64,000 bases of DNA from Calonectria ilicicola. Its lineage: Eukaryota > Ascomycota > Sordariomycetes > Hypocreales > Nectriaceae. Of this stretch, positions 24,995 to 37,235 are shown in pieces. The notes beneath the pieces were generated by a model. The model worked only from the letters and a program-made list of their open reading frames with translations. It had not been told where the DNA came from and did no database searches. Positions within the stretch are counted from its first letter, which is position 1, and each line of letters starts with the position of its first letter. The position numbers were made by a program, and so were the translations under genes. The stretch covers positions 2,914,001 through 2,978,000 of the forward strand of contig CP085830.1 in NCBI GenBank assembly GCA_020809705.1, written 5' to 3'.

Positions 24995-26048
24995 ATGAGG
25001 ATGTTGAACATGCTAAGCGCCACTTCCCTATGCGGACGTGGCCAATCCGAAACCCCAGATTTGGAGCCAGGCCCTCCAATTGAGGTAGCAACTCTAGACA
25101 GCCAAGAAAACCACAATTCTCAGGACGAAGAGCCTGAGGCTCGCACCACCCATAATGGTACGCATTACCTCAGTATAGCGTCGTCGCTGCACTGACCGGA
25201 GCTAGTTGAAACAGAATCACAGAAAGAAATGGCTGGTATCTTGGCCATAGGCAGCGACCCCCTGTACTTTGTCGTCAATCGATGCCGGCAGCAGACAGCA
25301 TATGTTGCCACATCCAAGCTCAAATCGGTCCACAAGCATTGGAAAGCCATGAAAAATGCCAAGGAGAGGAACGAGTCAAACTTAGAGAAGCTTGACAAGG
25401 ACCTTGAAGACTCCGTGGTTGATTTCCGCAAGCAACCGGTCCCTCTTTGTGATGATGGTATCCAGAACTAATGAGTATTTAGTTCAGTTTAGCGTCTTGC
25501 TGAACCAGTTTGAAGCTCTCCCCAAGCCAAACCGCAAACTGCTGGGCACCTATCTGGAGATAGCGAGAAATTGTCTGGGTCTAGATGCGGAAATTCTCGA
25601 TCAGGACACCGGAAATTGGGCTTTATTATATCCCGTGGGCATGCTTGATCTGTTGATCAGGCTGATTCCAGAATACCCCTTGGGGGAAAAGCTCTTTGTG
25701 AGTTGCCACAGCGCAATGAAGGATTTTTTTTTTCTAACGAGCAGGTAGAGCCCTTGGCATCAGAAAACGGAGGTCCACGAGGGGTTTGAAGCCCACAAGT
25801 TCGCGGAGGTAATTTTCAGGGTAGTTCTCTTCACAACACTGCTGCTTCTGGTCGTGACTCTGGTTGGCGCTCCAGTTGTGGTTCAAGCACTAGACGTGAC
25901 TTCAGTTGGCGTCAATGCCATTCTGTACATGGTGTGCTTGTTCATCTTTGCCTCCGTAGCGCAGTTGATCTTGAGGAGTGAAGGCGCGGTCTTTCTCACG
26001 ACTCTAACATACGCAGCCGTTGTTGTCGCCAACCTCGGCCGGGGGTAG
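24995..26048 (+). CDS. DUF6594-like protein with three C-terminal membrane helices
   Basis: The best model has exons 24995-25157, 25206-25438, 25488-25697 and 25749-26048 (301 aa). Intron 1 has a CTGAC branch and GCTAG acceptor; intron 3 has donor GTGAGT, a CTAAC branch and acceptor GGTAG. Intron 2 (49 nt) has an ACTAATG branch but a weak GTCCCT donor. A one-base frameshift near 25469-25472 is the alternative and would make this a pseudogene. Features: acidic disordered N-terminus, a helical block with KLKSVHKHWKAMKNAKE, then LLNQFEALPKPNR, and three hydrophobic helices at the C-terminus (VVLFTTLLLLVVTLVGAP, a second near AILYMVCLFIFASV, and a last one ending TYAAVVVANLG). Central helices followed by three terminal membrane spans match the fungal DUF6594 family, whose function is unknown. 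The usual N-terminal part appears shortened. It is isolated in a gene-poor interval. Confidence 0.55.
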
Positions 26049-29000
26049 TGAAGCCTGAAGAGAAATCGCGATTCGTCGCGTGCTGTGAGGGTGTTGTCGG
26101 AGGTGACTAAGAAATCTATGACCACGCTGATGACCGGATCTATATTGTATCGTTAGTTTTTGTGACAGCACGCTTGAATAAACGGTAACGAGAGCAAGAA
26201 ATCGAGCCACCTCTGTAGGGGCATTTTGACGCAACCTTGACTCCTGAATATTGTTGATAGGTTGCTTCATGCTTACCTCGGACCTTGGAAAGAACGTAGG
26301 AATCGAGACAGGACAGTCAGATCCGTTCAACCCGACCAACAAGAAGCTGGTCACCATCTCTTGCCCAAAATACAAAGGATGCCAGGCAGTGAGGCTCTCG
26401 CCACTTGGAAGCACAAGAAGTATGCGGCGGGAAAAACTAGTAACTGAGGCTTCAGATGCCAGAGCGAGGGGGGAGCTGACTAGTCAGGCGAGCATGGGAG
26501 GGGGCGGGTGAAGTGAGGCGACTACGGCTGTAACATGAGTTTTCACACCTCCGTCCCCGAGTATCGGCCTGCCATTGCCCGCAAGCCACGCAAATTCTCC
26601 AGCTTCGGACTCGCTTGTATTATGGCCGGACAAGGGCAAAGCCGCCACACGCCCTCAAATTGCTAATTCCCGTGAGAAAGGAAATTGCAGGGCGATGTTC
26701 GTGATTACCCGGGCCGAGCGCCGAGTCCTGTGTTTCCGTAGGTGACGGGCGTCTTGGCCCTCAAGATTGCCGATCAAGCACGTACTTGGCGTCCAAACCT
26801 GGTCACCGTCACCTTGCTCCAAGGTGTTGATGGCGGCTCCTCTGCGGATGGTTGCCTCCGTCTGCAGTCTTAGCTGACCTGATTCTCTGGTGGACTCATT
26901 TGGAAGCGGGCTCCTCAATGCAGGAGAGTGGAAATGCCGATACCACTCCCCTCAAACAAATAAGTCATTTCCAAACGAGGCGTCAAATGGGCCGCATCCC
27001 AGGTATTGAGCCTCAATGGAGTGTGGATAGGCAGCCGGGCCATCCCTACCCTGACCCTTGCGACCCAGCACTCCCATATCGAGTCAAGATCCCTGTGGAG
27101 ACTGTATCCCCGGTGCAGGGCCAACGGCTTCCTCGTCATTTCGGGGGTTGGTAAGCTAAGAACAAACGACGGCGGCCTAGGGCAGTGAACAAACTGGAAC
27201 GCCGTTTCATCATGGGGAAATCTCGACCTGTCGTCGCCCCAAACCATCACTAGCATGATGCATCTGCCGCCGCGGCCAAGGCTCGTGTTCGTTGTCGCCT
27301 TCGGGGTTCATTGATCAACAGCTTATTGCGATTTTGGCATTTCCCTTTCGCCTTGCATGCAGAACCAAGGCTCGATGTGGGTGCGCGGAAATTAGCAGTC
27401 GTAGTTCCTTGTTCACCGCCAGATTGACGGGGGGTGCAAGCTTGGTTCCTGGGGTGTGTCCGTTTTTGGTTTCTCAAGTGGTTGATCCCAACACCCATCG
27501 CCGTTTGATGGACAAAATGTTTCCAACGGAACTTTGCCACAGTTTGAATGATTGTAGGCCCAAACCAAGCTCGTGCCGCCACAATCAAGCCTGTACGTAC
27601 TTGAACACGAAACAACCCTGGCTCCGCTTTATCTGGCGCATCCGAGAGTACCAACTTGGTGTCAACCATACACTCGATATCATGTGATCTGATGCATCGC
27701 CGTGCCCACTTGCCAACGTCTGAACGACACTTGTCTACCCGGGCATTGCAGCTGAGCATCCCATGTTGATACTCTCCTGATCTCGACAGAGCTTCTTTCT
27801 AAAAAAACAAAAATAGTTAGTAAAAGGGCATAGCATTGGAAGGGTGATACAAACAAGTTAGAAAGACCAAGGCGTAGATTGTATGAGACCAAGTGAGTCC
27901 CATCCACTTCTGCACAATCCAAAGAAAGCTATCGACTTGTATGGTAACTGTATATATATATTTTTTTTGAAGTATTTTAACTAGGAAAAAAAAGATGCGG
28001 GCTGGGCGGGCCTATTTCTATACCCAAAGAGCCGCCAGACCGCTTCATGCTTGTAGTTGTGAAGTTGAAAGTGCCCCTGAATGCAACTACCAACCAGCAG
28101 CCACGAACGCCATTTAGGTTTGCCCAGGGCTGGCCGGAGGTCGAACTGATGTGGGTCGATGACCGGCCCAAATATACATAAACGAACCCGAAAACCTGGG
28201 GAAATGCGAGGCTTGGGATGCATTCCGACAAGTCATTCTTCCATCCTTGCCAATCCACTTGGCCAACCCAATGATCAACCTTTACTGCATTGTCTTGATG
28301 ATTTTGTTTGTCTCATTCTAATGAGGATGATGCATGAAGAATCAATGATTGGATGGCGAATCCCCTCACTCAAGGCACTGCCTCGGCTACTTGGTTCCTA
28401 AATAGCGGGGATTCTCCCAGGAAAGGCAGCTGTCAAGTTTGCAAATACATCGCACTGGCCATCACTGACAATCAAGCTCCACGATAAACTCGGCTCTAAA
28501 AACAATCGTCACGCCGTTTCTCGGCTCGGGCCACCTGTGGAGCAGGAGTTGGGGCCCGGTAACTTCTTGTGATGAGCCTTATTTAGGAGCCCACACAGGG
28601 GCCGGTGAGGTGAATCAATACCCACAGATTCAGAATGCGTGCATGGGGGGGTACTCAGATCTAGGGGCGGCCCGAAGGATTAGCGGTTATTCTAATTCAG
28701 TATCGCGTCTACTCGCGATGGCCTCGCTTGCTGAGCTTGCGGCGTTTTCGAGGGCATTTCATGTCTTTTGGCTCGTTTTTACTGGTGGCAGAGCGGGCAC
28801 TGTTGTTCATGAAGACACCAGAGCCTATGCGGGGTTTCTTGTAACATTTCAACTTTGGGTCTCGTGGGGGACCGACGAATTGTCCGGGGTGCTTTGGAGC
28901 CTTCTCATTTGGTCCTGAGGGAGCCACCTGAGATTTAGCGGGGAGCATTATAGTGGCCATGACTCTCTTGACTCGGGCATTCACAATCCACCATTACAGG

Positions 29001-30961
29001 GGGTGTTAGGTCTCAGAAATTGAGTGGATGGAGTTTTTGTACTGAAGAATTCACCACAATTCTTGATTGACGGCTTCACAGTTCGTCTTATACGTAGCTG
29101 ACTCCGCTGTGTCAGCCCAAAACGGCCCAGTAAATAGCTACATATCTGTTCAATCCAAGGCAGAGAGTGATTCCGCGCAACATTCTTCTTTCATCTGATC
29201 GCGTGAATTACTGCCATGTAGAGCATGCCGAACCTCACAGCCGGCTTGTCTGGTGTGAGAGGGAACGTGATGAAGACACACGCCAGCTCAAAGTCAGCCC
29301 CTGGCCAGATCTGTGTTATCTGGCACCGAAAGGGAAGACAAGGCAAGTATCCAAACAGGATGCGGACCACGCTTTATCGCTCCTATTCTCTGCTGGCCAT
29401 GAGAACGCGGGGCACATCCAGCGCAGCCTGAAGATGACACCTCAACCCAACGATCTACTCTATCACTCGCTGGACAAACTCACAGCCCCCGATCACCTAC
29501 CCTCCCTCTCCGCTCGAACAGCCTATGATAAGGGTCAACCTGAAAATGAGGCCTTCACGATTCCTTCAAAAGGGGCGGTGAGGGGGACGTGGTTGGTTCT
29601 GGCCCGGGTGATTGTCAGCCCCTCACATCCTGCTCAATATCGTGAACCGTGAATGGATTGCCACGCTCATCATCCTTCGACCGGTCAAGGGAACAACAAA
29701 TCCTATCGCAGAGCCCGACACCCGACCAAACTTGACATTATCCTCGTGGCCAATCAACAGCATGCCGGGATCTGCATCTTCAAGACACCATCTTTCACCA
29801 TCGCAAGTATCGACGATGTACTCTCGTGTTACTGACCGTTTTGGGTCTTTTAGTACGGTTCGGACCGCCCTGCCAGTTGCTTGCATCGGACATAAGCGTC
29901 ATCTGTGGCGGAGCATGCATATCTTTCGTGCTTATTGCAGATTGTTGTGCGAATTACGATCCTCTTCGACCAGCCATTGCCCCCTTTGAGCCTCAGCCTT
30001 GGGGCGGTCAACGAGAAGATTGGGCACAAAGTGGAGGTTGAAAACCCGGGCCGTGAGTGGGGGCTAAGCCAACATCATAGACTGATGTACGGCATCGGAA
30101 ATGACACGCTATGACGAAGGTGCGTCTGGAAAGATGGGCTCAACGAGGCGTTTTGCGCTTGCACGTTGGTCGAGGGGGTTAGTAGCATCGCGGTTATTCT
30201 ACCAATAGCACACGACCGGCAATTATGCTTCCAAAGTTATCCCGTATGAGAGTTTTCGAATTTATGGATTTCACTTCCATGGTGAGACAAGCCTGTGTTG
30301 GCTGTTGGCTGTTGGGCTGTTGGTAGTGTCCTTCGGTCTGCCTCTTATGATTGGACAGTTGGGAACTGAATACCGCAACACCAAGTAATCTAGACTACGG
30401 CCGCAATACAGGCAAATGAAGACTCGATAGAAGGGGTATAATAATAATAACGAATGTCTATTCTGATCATTAAGTCGGCACGCTATATTCCTGCTCAATC
30501 GCCCTGAATGTCTTGAATTTGTCTTCCAGTATTTCCTAGTAATGGCAGTATCTAAGGCGGGAAGGGAGCCACTTAAGTTGGTTATTGACATACTTGTCGC
30601 TTCGGCTTAGTGTCTTAGCAGGCGATTCTTCCACGGCGCAGGAAGCGCGCCGATACTTCGTTGGAGGGATTGAGTAGTACTAACAGGAGCACTAATTATT
30701 CAATTTAGATCAAGAGCTGCCCCTTAGTGTCTACTGGGACAGGCTCGCCCTTGCATTTAAAATAGAAAGAATAATTCTAATCATTTATACACAGCACTCG
30801 AACCAAAGTATCCGTAGAACCGCGAGTTCTTCGTGAAACATGAAGCAGACCAAGCATTTTTCAACTCATGATTCGTATCACCCAACTCTATGGCTATACA
30901 TGTAATTTTTAAAAATGTCCACTTAGAACGTTCACATCATCATTACATCAAAAAAGCCCCA
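26049..30961. other. 4.9 kb gene-poor region
   Basis: Between the DUF6594-like gene and the 3' end of MCM5. Scattered frames of 80-170 codons occur on both strands (for example around 27250-27759 and 29167-29989) but none shows a recognisable domain, and overlapping antisense frames are equally open. An AT-rich patch with TATATATA lies at about 27951-27971, and the segment 30670-30960 is AT-rich. I see no transposon ends. The region may contain decayed genes that cannot be resolved by eye. Confidence 0.4.
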
Positions 30962-33295
30962 TTAAGCTCCATTTCGATACACCTGTGCACCCTGGTTCCT
31001 GAATCCAATGGTATCTCTTCGTTGCAAGATCATCAACGCCCGGTTCAACGCCTGCTCTGTGTAGCCCTTTCCTTCAACCATCTCTCTTCGTAGTGTCGCC
31101 AAGCTAGTGCTCCAACCAATGGGCAACCGACGCTTCAGCTCTGCTTCGATGCGGTTGACTTCCTCGTTCAGTTCACGGCTACCTTGGTTGCTATCTTGAT
31201 TGACCGCATCCATGGTAGAGCAAAGGAACAGCCGAATGGCTTCCTCAACGTGCTCCTCCTTGGCAGTTGGAGACAATCGGAGTTTGGCGAGAGATTCAGT
31301 AATACGCACAATGGCTTCCAGCTGACGAACTGTAATAGGAATAGAGGACCGGGTATTAGCTTCCATCTCAGCAGCGTGGACCTGTCGTCGGATAGAAACG
31401 AAATGAGATGATAGCTTCTCAGCTGCTGATTCTTCGAGACGAGGGGCACATCGACTAAAACCATGTTAGTAACTCAACCACGTGTGATTTTGCAATAAAT
31501 CAGGAAACATACGTTTTGCAATAGGTCAGATATTTTCGCATCTTCTCGATGGGGATCTCAGACTCTGCAACTTCCTCGGCGCCTCGGCCATCCATTTGAA
31601 TTCCGATAACGTGCTTCGCCATTTTCTCATCCTTTTCACGGCTGTGGTCGTCTTTGACAATGAAAATCATGTCAAAACGAGACAGAATGGTTGTCTGAAA
31701 ATCAATGTTCTCTCCAGGGGTTTTCATGTCATCGTAACGGCCAAAAATAGGATTGGCAGCAGCCAAGACTGACGTCCTTGCGTTGAGAATTGTCGTGATT
31801 CCAGCTTTAGCGATCGAGATTGTCTGCTGTTCCATGGCTTCGTGGATAGCAACTCTATCTTCGTCTCTCATCTTATCAAATTCGTCAATGCAGACTACAC
31901 CGCCATCGGCAAGTACCATGGCACCACCCTCAAGATAGAATTCGCGAGTCGACTGGTCTCTTTGCACGGAAGCTGTCAGACCAGCAGCAGACGAACCCTT
32001 ACCCGAGGTGTAAATCGAGATAGGTGCTACTTTCTCGACAAACTTCAACAGTTGAGACTTGGCGGTACCGGGATCACCAAGTAACAAGACGTTAATATCT
32101 CCTCTCAGCCTCATTCCATCAGGCAGAATCTTCTTGGATCCTCCTAGGAGGAGACAAAGAATGGCCTTTTTGATGTCGCGGTTTCCGTAAATGGACGGAG
32201 CGATGCAATCCGCCATAACTTCATACAAATCTTCACGTCGGCTGATGTCGAAAAATTCCTGTTCTTCCTCCTCGGTAAAGGTGGCATTGCCTTTGGCAAT
32301 TTGGTCGATATCTGTCTTAATGCCAACGGCTCGAAGATAAGGAGTGCGAATAGCTACCGCACCACCAGTCGATGAGTTTTTGGAAGCTTTATTTTGGTAA
32401 ATCGAGAAGATGCCCATAACTGTACATCTCGATCCAGGAACAACTCGGTTTGTGAGGTAGCGGTCAGCAGAAATAAGGACGTGTCGTGGCAATTCTCCGA
32501 CAGGAACCTGGTCAGGGGCCTCCTGCAATTTGATGATTTGCTGGTCTACAAAGCGAGACTTTTCGTGCATGACAAAGTACGGGTCCAGGGGACACTTTGG
32601 CGTGGGATCGTTCGGGACACGAACTCGAGCACACTGTCTAGGCAGGGTCACGCCAGTGAAACCACCTAACACAGGAATAGTTTGTGAATGTTGGCAATTC
32701 CGACACTGGATCTGCAGCTCCGTTGCCTTTGACGACATGACAGAAGCACCAATCACGATACCTGGCACTCGGACTAGCCGGGCAATGGTCATTGAGTCGA
32801 GGTTTCGGATGGAAACATCTTCGGCGTCTGAATGGAGGAGAAGCTGGTGCTCGGGGAGTTCGACCTTGGGCTCGTGAGGAAATACGATTCGGTGTGTGCA
32901 CTTTTTCAAAGCAGCCTCGAACTATTTGGCAAGTTAGGGAATGCGAGGGTAGGCAAAGTCTTTATTTAGCAGACGCACCAAGGGAATGATCTCTGCAGGC
33001 TCCGAGGCCAATCGGTGCGCCAGCTCCTCATTGAAGCTGATGAGATCGTTAATGTTGACATCGCAGTAGTATTTTTTCAACAGCGCATTCTCTCGGAGTT
33101 GGTCTCTGTAGGGGTGTTTAGTGGCTTGTTTTTCAGATCACAGACCGAATGCGCAAACCTGTAAACAAAGTTGTTGTCCAGACGAAAGTCGAGAATAAAA
33201 GTTTCCAGCTGGGTCTGGACCTGCAGTCGAGTGTCGCCATTCTCGCCAAAGGTAGGCTCGAAGACGTGGGTAGAGTAGACAGATTGGCGATCCAT
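30962..33295 (-). CDS. MCM5: MCM5, subunit of the MCM2-7 replicative helicase
   Basis: Exons 33295-33159, 32979-33105, 31513-32921 and 30962-31454 (all minus) join in phase to 721 aa, the usual MCM5 length. N-terminal domain: a C4 zinc finger at about 160-197 (CRNC, then RQC and PKC). AAA+ domain: Walker [10 protein letters not shown] near 371, Walker B CIDEFDKM near 431 and the arginine-finger LSRFD near 499. The last exon carries the winged-helix C-terminal region ([19 protein letters not shown]). It acts with MCM2, 3, 4, 6 and 7 in origin licensing and as the motor of the CMG helicase in the nucleus. All catalytic motifs look intact. The gene is divergent from VPS54 with 458 bp between the two ATGs, and two ACGCGT MluI boxes lie 133-157 bp upstream of its ATG, fitting G1/S expression. 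Confidence 0.97.
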
Positions 33296-33427
33296 AGCGA
33301 CTTGAGCCGAATGTCTCGAGATCTTTCTTGGTTCACCAAAGTCAAGAACTCGTTGCGGCGGTGATGTACGGGTGGGGACGAGGGGCAAAACGCTTTGGCA
33401 CAGCAGCGAAATTAGCACTAAGGGGAG

Positions 33428-33433
33428 ACGCGT
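33428..33433. promoter_or_regulatory. MluI cell-cycle box (ACGCGT), distal copy
   Basis: A perfect palindromic ACGCGT, 133 bp upstream of the MCM5 ATG, followed directly by TTTTCGCC on the plus strand. In yeasts this box binds MBF (Mbp1-Swi6) and drives G1/S transcription of MCM genes. Function here is inferred. Confidence 0.6.
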
Positions 33434-33446
33434 TTTCGCCTACCCT

Positions 33447-33452
33447 ACGCGT
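33447..33452. promoter_or_regulatory. MluI cell-cycle box (ACGCGT), second copy
   Basis: A second perfect ACGCGT, starting 19 bp from the start of the first, in the promoter between MCM5 and VPS54. Two copies this close together strengthen the case for an MBF site. Confidence 0.6.
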
Positions 33453-33753
33453 AGAGTGGTCGGAGGGTGGAGTCGGGCTCAAAGCTGCCACCTTATCATC
33501 TTATCCTCACGTGCCGCGCGGGAGCTCTTGACAGCCTGTCTGTCGGCTTAGCTAGCTCCAGGCATTAATTCAGGTGCCTGTTAACGATGCATTACTGTCG
33601 TAATTTCTATATCTAAACTATTACGCCCCGCGAGCCATCTTGCTGTGTCAGTCCTTTTATTCCCAGCGATGATATCCTAATAATCTGCGAAATTGGCCGT
33701 TCATACCGTTGTCAGCTCCTCTTCCTGGCAATACCGGGTCCTCTCGATCCATC

Positions 33754-36700
33754 ATGTTCTCTCACAGCGCCGCAAAGTCCGTCGACAACCTTTCGTCGCT
33801 CTCCTCACTGACCCGCGGAGATGTTCCCTTGCATAGGTTAGTCCTTGCGCAACGTTCAAGGCCCGTAGGCTAACAGTGCCGGGTGGGACAGTAGCAGGCA
33901 CGGCCAAGCCCATCCGCGACCAACTTCGCGACGTGGCTCAACAGCCAGCTCAATCCATTCGGTAGGGGGTGTTCTGGATAGCGCCCCTAGCACTTGGGCT
34001 GCTTCAGTCTACGAGTCGAGTCAAAATGGTATGTATTGTGATCCCAACGACGCATCTACCTGTGTTAATCATTAGGTAGCCATCTCGACCCTCCTCCAGC
34101 CCCCCATTGTACGAACCGGTCTACAGCCACACACCTCGGCGCCGCCCTCGAGCACGCACAAACCTCCGACAGCAAGAGATATCCCGCCGGTCGCATTAAC
34201 CAACATTACCCATGTAGATGCAGAGGAATTCAAGCCGTACCTCTCACAAGTCGGCGCCCTATACGACCAACTTCGAAGGATAAAAGAAAATGAGGACGAC
34301 GCCAGCAGCCAAAGAACAGGAAAGCAAGAAGAGCTAGATGCAAGCAATGATTCATATTTAATGCCCGGGTCAAGGAGACGGCCCTCCCGCAAAAGCTCCA
34401 CTGCATCTCTCTCATCACTACACTCCAATGATGGCGCAAGCCCGGTCCGAAGAGCAAGCAGCGGGTTTTCACGGAAGGCAGCCGCACAGGGGCCGGCTCC
34501 TCTATCAACAATTCCAACCGTGTATTTCGATGAAGAATTCCACCTTGAAAACCCCAGGACATTCGATGTGGTCAGCGAACGATCCGAAGTTATCCGCCCC
34601 ACCAATGCAGAGAACGAGGACAAAAGCGCCGTCAACGGGAATGCAGCTGCACCAAGGAAAGCACTAGCGACTAACGCTATTTTACAAGAAAAGCTTTCTT
34701 GGTATATGGATACGATTGAAGTGCATCTCATCAATTCAATCTCGACTGCATCTACTACATTCTTTACTGCACTTGGATCTCTGAAGGAACTACATTCGGA
34801 AGCCGCCGATTCCGTCGAGAGAATCAAGACATTGAGACAAGAGCTCGAGGCTCTCGACGAAGAGATTGCGACCAAGGGTCTTGAAATCGTCCACAAGAGA
34901 CGAAGACAGGAGAATCTTCGACAGCTCAACGATGCTGTCTTACAACTACGGCAAATTGTTGACGGGGTAGCGAACTGTGAAACATTAGTCGATGAGGGCG
35001 AAGTAGATAAAGCTCTAGACAGCATTGATTCATTAGAGAAACTTATCGCCGGCGAACGAGATGGAGCAGCTGAGGAGGAGCCAGAGATTCAGTTGCGGGA
35101 TTTGAGGTCAGCATCTGCTTTGCAAGGTGTCAATGCAGACCTTACCACACTTAGATCTCGTGTCGGCAAAGCATACGAGTCAAGTTTCCACAACGTTCTT
35201 ATGCGAGATTTGCGCCGGCACTGCGAGTCTGTCTCGCATCAGGAGATTCTCCTCCGATGGACCCATGCTGCTTCCAGGGCGAAAGGAAGCCATGGCCGGT
35301 CACCATCAGTCTTTCCAGCCTACTTAACGGCTACTGATGAGCTAAAGGCCGAGCTGTTTCCTAACATGCTTGGTTTATATCGTGCCAAGCATATATCAGC
35401 GGCAACTATTGCCTACCGAGAATCCATTCTCAGAGAAATCCGGAACTTGGTTAGGCGGCCCCTCCCTAGCTCTACGGACGATGATAATGAGTCGATGATG
35501 TCTGTCTCAACTGCAAGCGGAGGGCGTCACTTATCAAACCAGGAGAAGTCATCCATTCTTGCTAGAAATTTACGAGCCCTTGATCCAGAAGATGGCGAGG
35601 AATTGCTGATCAAAATTTACATTGGCGTCACTGAAACTCTACGAAGGCTCACGACGCAAGTCAAGGTCTTGCTAGAAATCACGAGTTCCTTGACAGACTC
35701 GATGCAAGGGGATGGTCTAAGGTCGCCTCCAGTGAGGTCACCCATATCAAGCCCACGGCCAGATCGCTTCCCGGGTCCATCTGACTCAGCCTTCGAAGTC
35801 CAGGAGGAACTTCACAAAAGTCTCGACATTGCCAATCTTCTCGGTCAGGCTGTTGATGTCGGTATTGAGAAGATTGTCAAAGTCTTGAAGGTCCGAGCAG
35901 AACAAACAGCCCAGCTACCCATGGATCTATTCCTGCGATACTTCACCCTAAACCTCTACTTTGCAAATGAGCTCGAGTCCATCTCCGGAAGAAGCGGCAC
36001 GCCCTTGAAGACTGTGGTTAATGGCCATATTAAGGATTTCGTGCAACGAAATCGTGACGCTGAGATGCAGAAGCTCGCACAGGGCATGGAATCTGACCAG
36101 TGGAACGCGAAAGACTTTAGCGAGAAGAACTCGGAGCTACTCACACTTCTTCTGGAAAGCAGTACACATGATCCGGTTGAATGGGTGGAGAGCAACAAGA
36201 TTTATGTGCCTTATTCAGAACTTGATAAGCCCGATGAGGAAGTTGCTGCTATTGAGAACGGCGGGAAAGAGAAGACTCGAACGGCGACAATTGATTCGGA
36301 GACCTTCATGCTCCCCAAATCAGCCATTCTTTGCCTTGAGGGTATTGCCAAATTCTCTCACCTAATCACCGGCATTCCTTCAATGACAATTGACATTGCA
36401 ACTTCTCTGATCACGTACCTCCAACTCTTCAATTCTCGTTGCACCCAACTCATTCTGGGTGCAGGAGCAACGCGGTCAGCTGGTTTGAAGAATATTACAA
36501 CGAAACATTTGGCTTTGGCATCTCAGGCGCTAGCATTTACTGCCACCCTCATTCCTCATATCCGAGAATTCGTCAGACGACATGCTGGCTCTGGCGCCAA
36601 TGTGTCCAGTCTCATGGGCGAATTTGACAAGATCAGAAGACTTCTCCAGGAGCACCAGGACAGCATTTATCAGAAGTTGGTTGACATTATGAGCGGCCGA

Positions 36701-37235
36701 GCTGCCATTCACTCAAGGAACATGAAGGCAATTGATTGGGACGAGGATGGCTCCAAGACTGTCCACGCATACATGGAAACGCTTGCAAAGGAGACAAGCA
36801 CACTTCATCGCGTTTTGACAAAGCATTTGCCAGAGACTTCTATCCAAATGATTATGATTCCCGTATTCTCAAGTTACAAGGATCAGTTTGGTGCAAGCCT
36901 CAACGAAGCGAACCCCAAGACAGAGGCAGGTATCGAAAGGTAAAGCATCCCCTAATCTACTCTCCCAGCAATGTATCATTAACAAATTCAATAGTATGCA
37001 CCGCGATATTGAGTTTTTCACGGCAAAGCTCAGTAAGCTTGACGGATTTGGCGATGCAGGAAGGTTCCTGGAGAACATTGTCAATTCCAAGCAAGTTGCA
37101 AAGCCGAAGCCAGTTGAGAGGGAGGAACCCCCAGCAGAGAGGTCCTCCACAGAAACCAAGGGGGACAGTCCGAAGGAAGACCCAGAAAGCAAATCAGAAG
37201 AGGCCGAGAAAAAGGGTGATGACGAAGACAAATAA
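33754..37235 (+). CDS. VPS54: VPS54, subunit of the GARP tethering complex
   Basis: Exons 33754-33836, 33892-34028, 34080-36939 and 36995-37235 give about 1106 aa. The second exon has three in-frame tandem acceptors (ACAG, TAG, CAG at 33890-33897), so its start is uncertain by 3 or 6 nt. The N-terminus is Ser-rich (RRGSTASSIHSVGGVLD), then AISTLLQPPIVRTG and EEFKPYLSQVGALYDQL, an arrangement I associate with fungal Vps54. A long coiled-coil-prone region (FTALGSLKELHSEAADSVER, KTLRQELEALDEE) follows, and the C-terminal half has the Vps54 C domain ending in MIMIPVFSSYKDQF. The last exon adds FFTAKLSKLDGFGDAGRFL and a Glu/Lys-rich tail. GARP (Vps51-52-53-54) tethers endosome-derived vesicles at the trans-Golgi network. 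It shares its promoter region with MCM5, which is divergent. Confidence 0.9.

Noticed and set aside
27250..27759. Minus-strand frame of 169 codons
   Set aside because: No domain, and an equally open frame lies on the opposite strand; composition is not convincing.
29167..29652. Plus-strand frame of 161 codons starting at GTG
   Set aside because: No ATG at the start, no recognisable domain and no splice partners.
30790..30830. tRNA-like TTCGA box (GGTTCGAG on the minus strand)
   Set aside because: The flanking bases do not form a T stem, and no anticodon or acceptor stem can be drawn.
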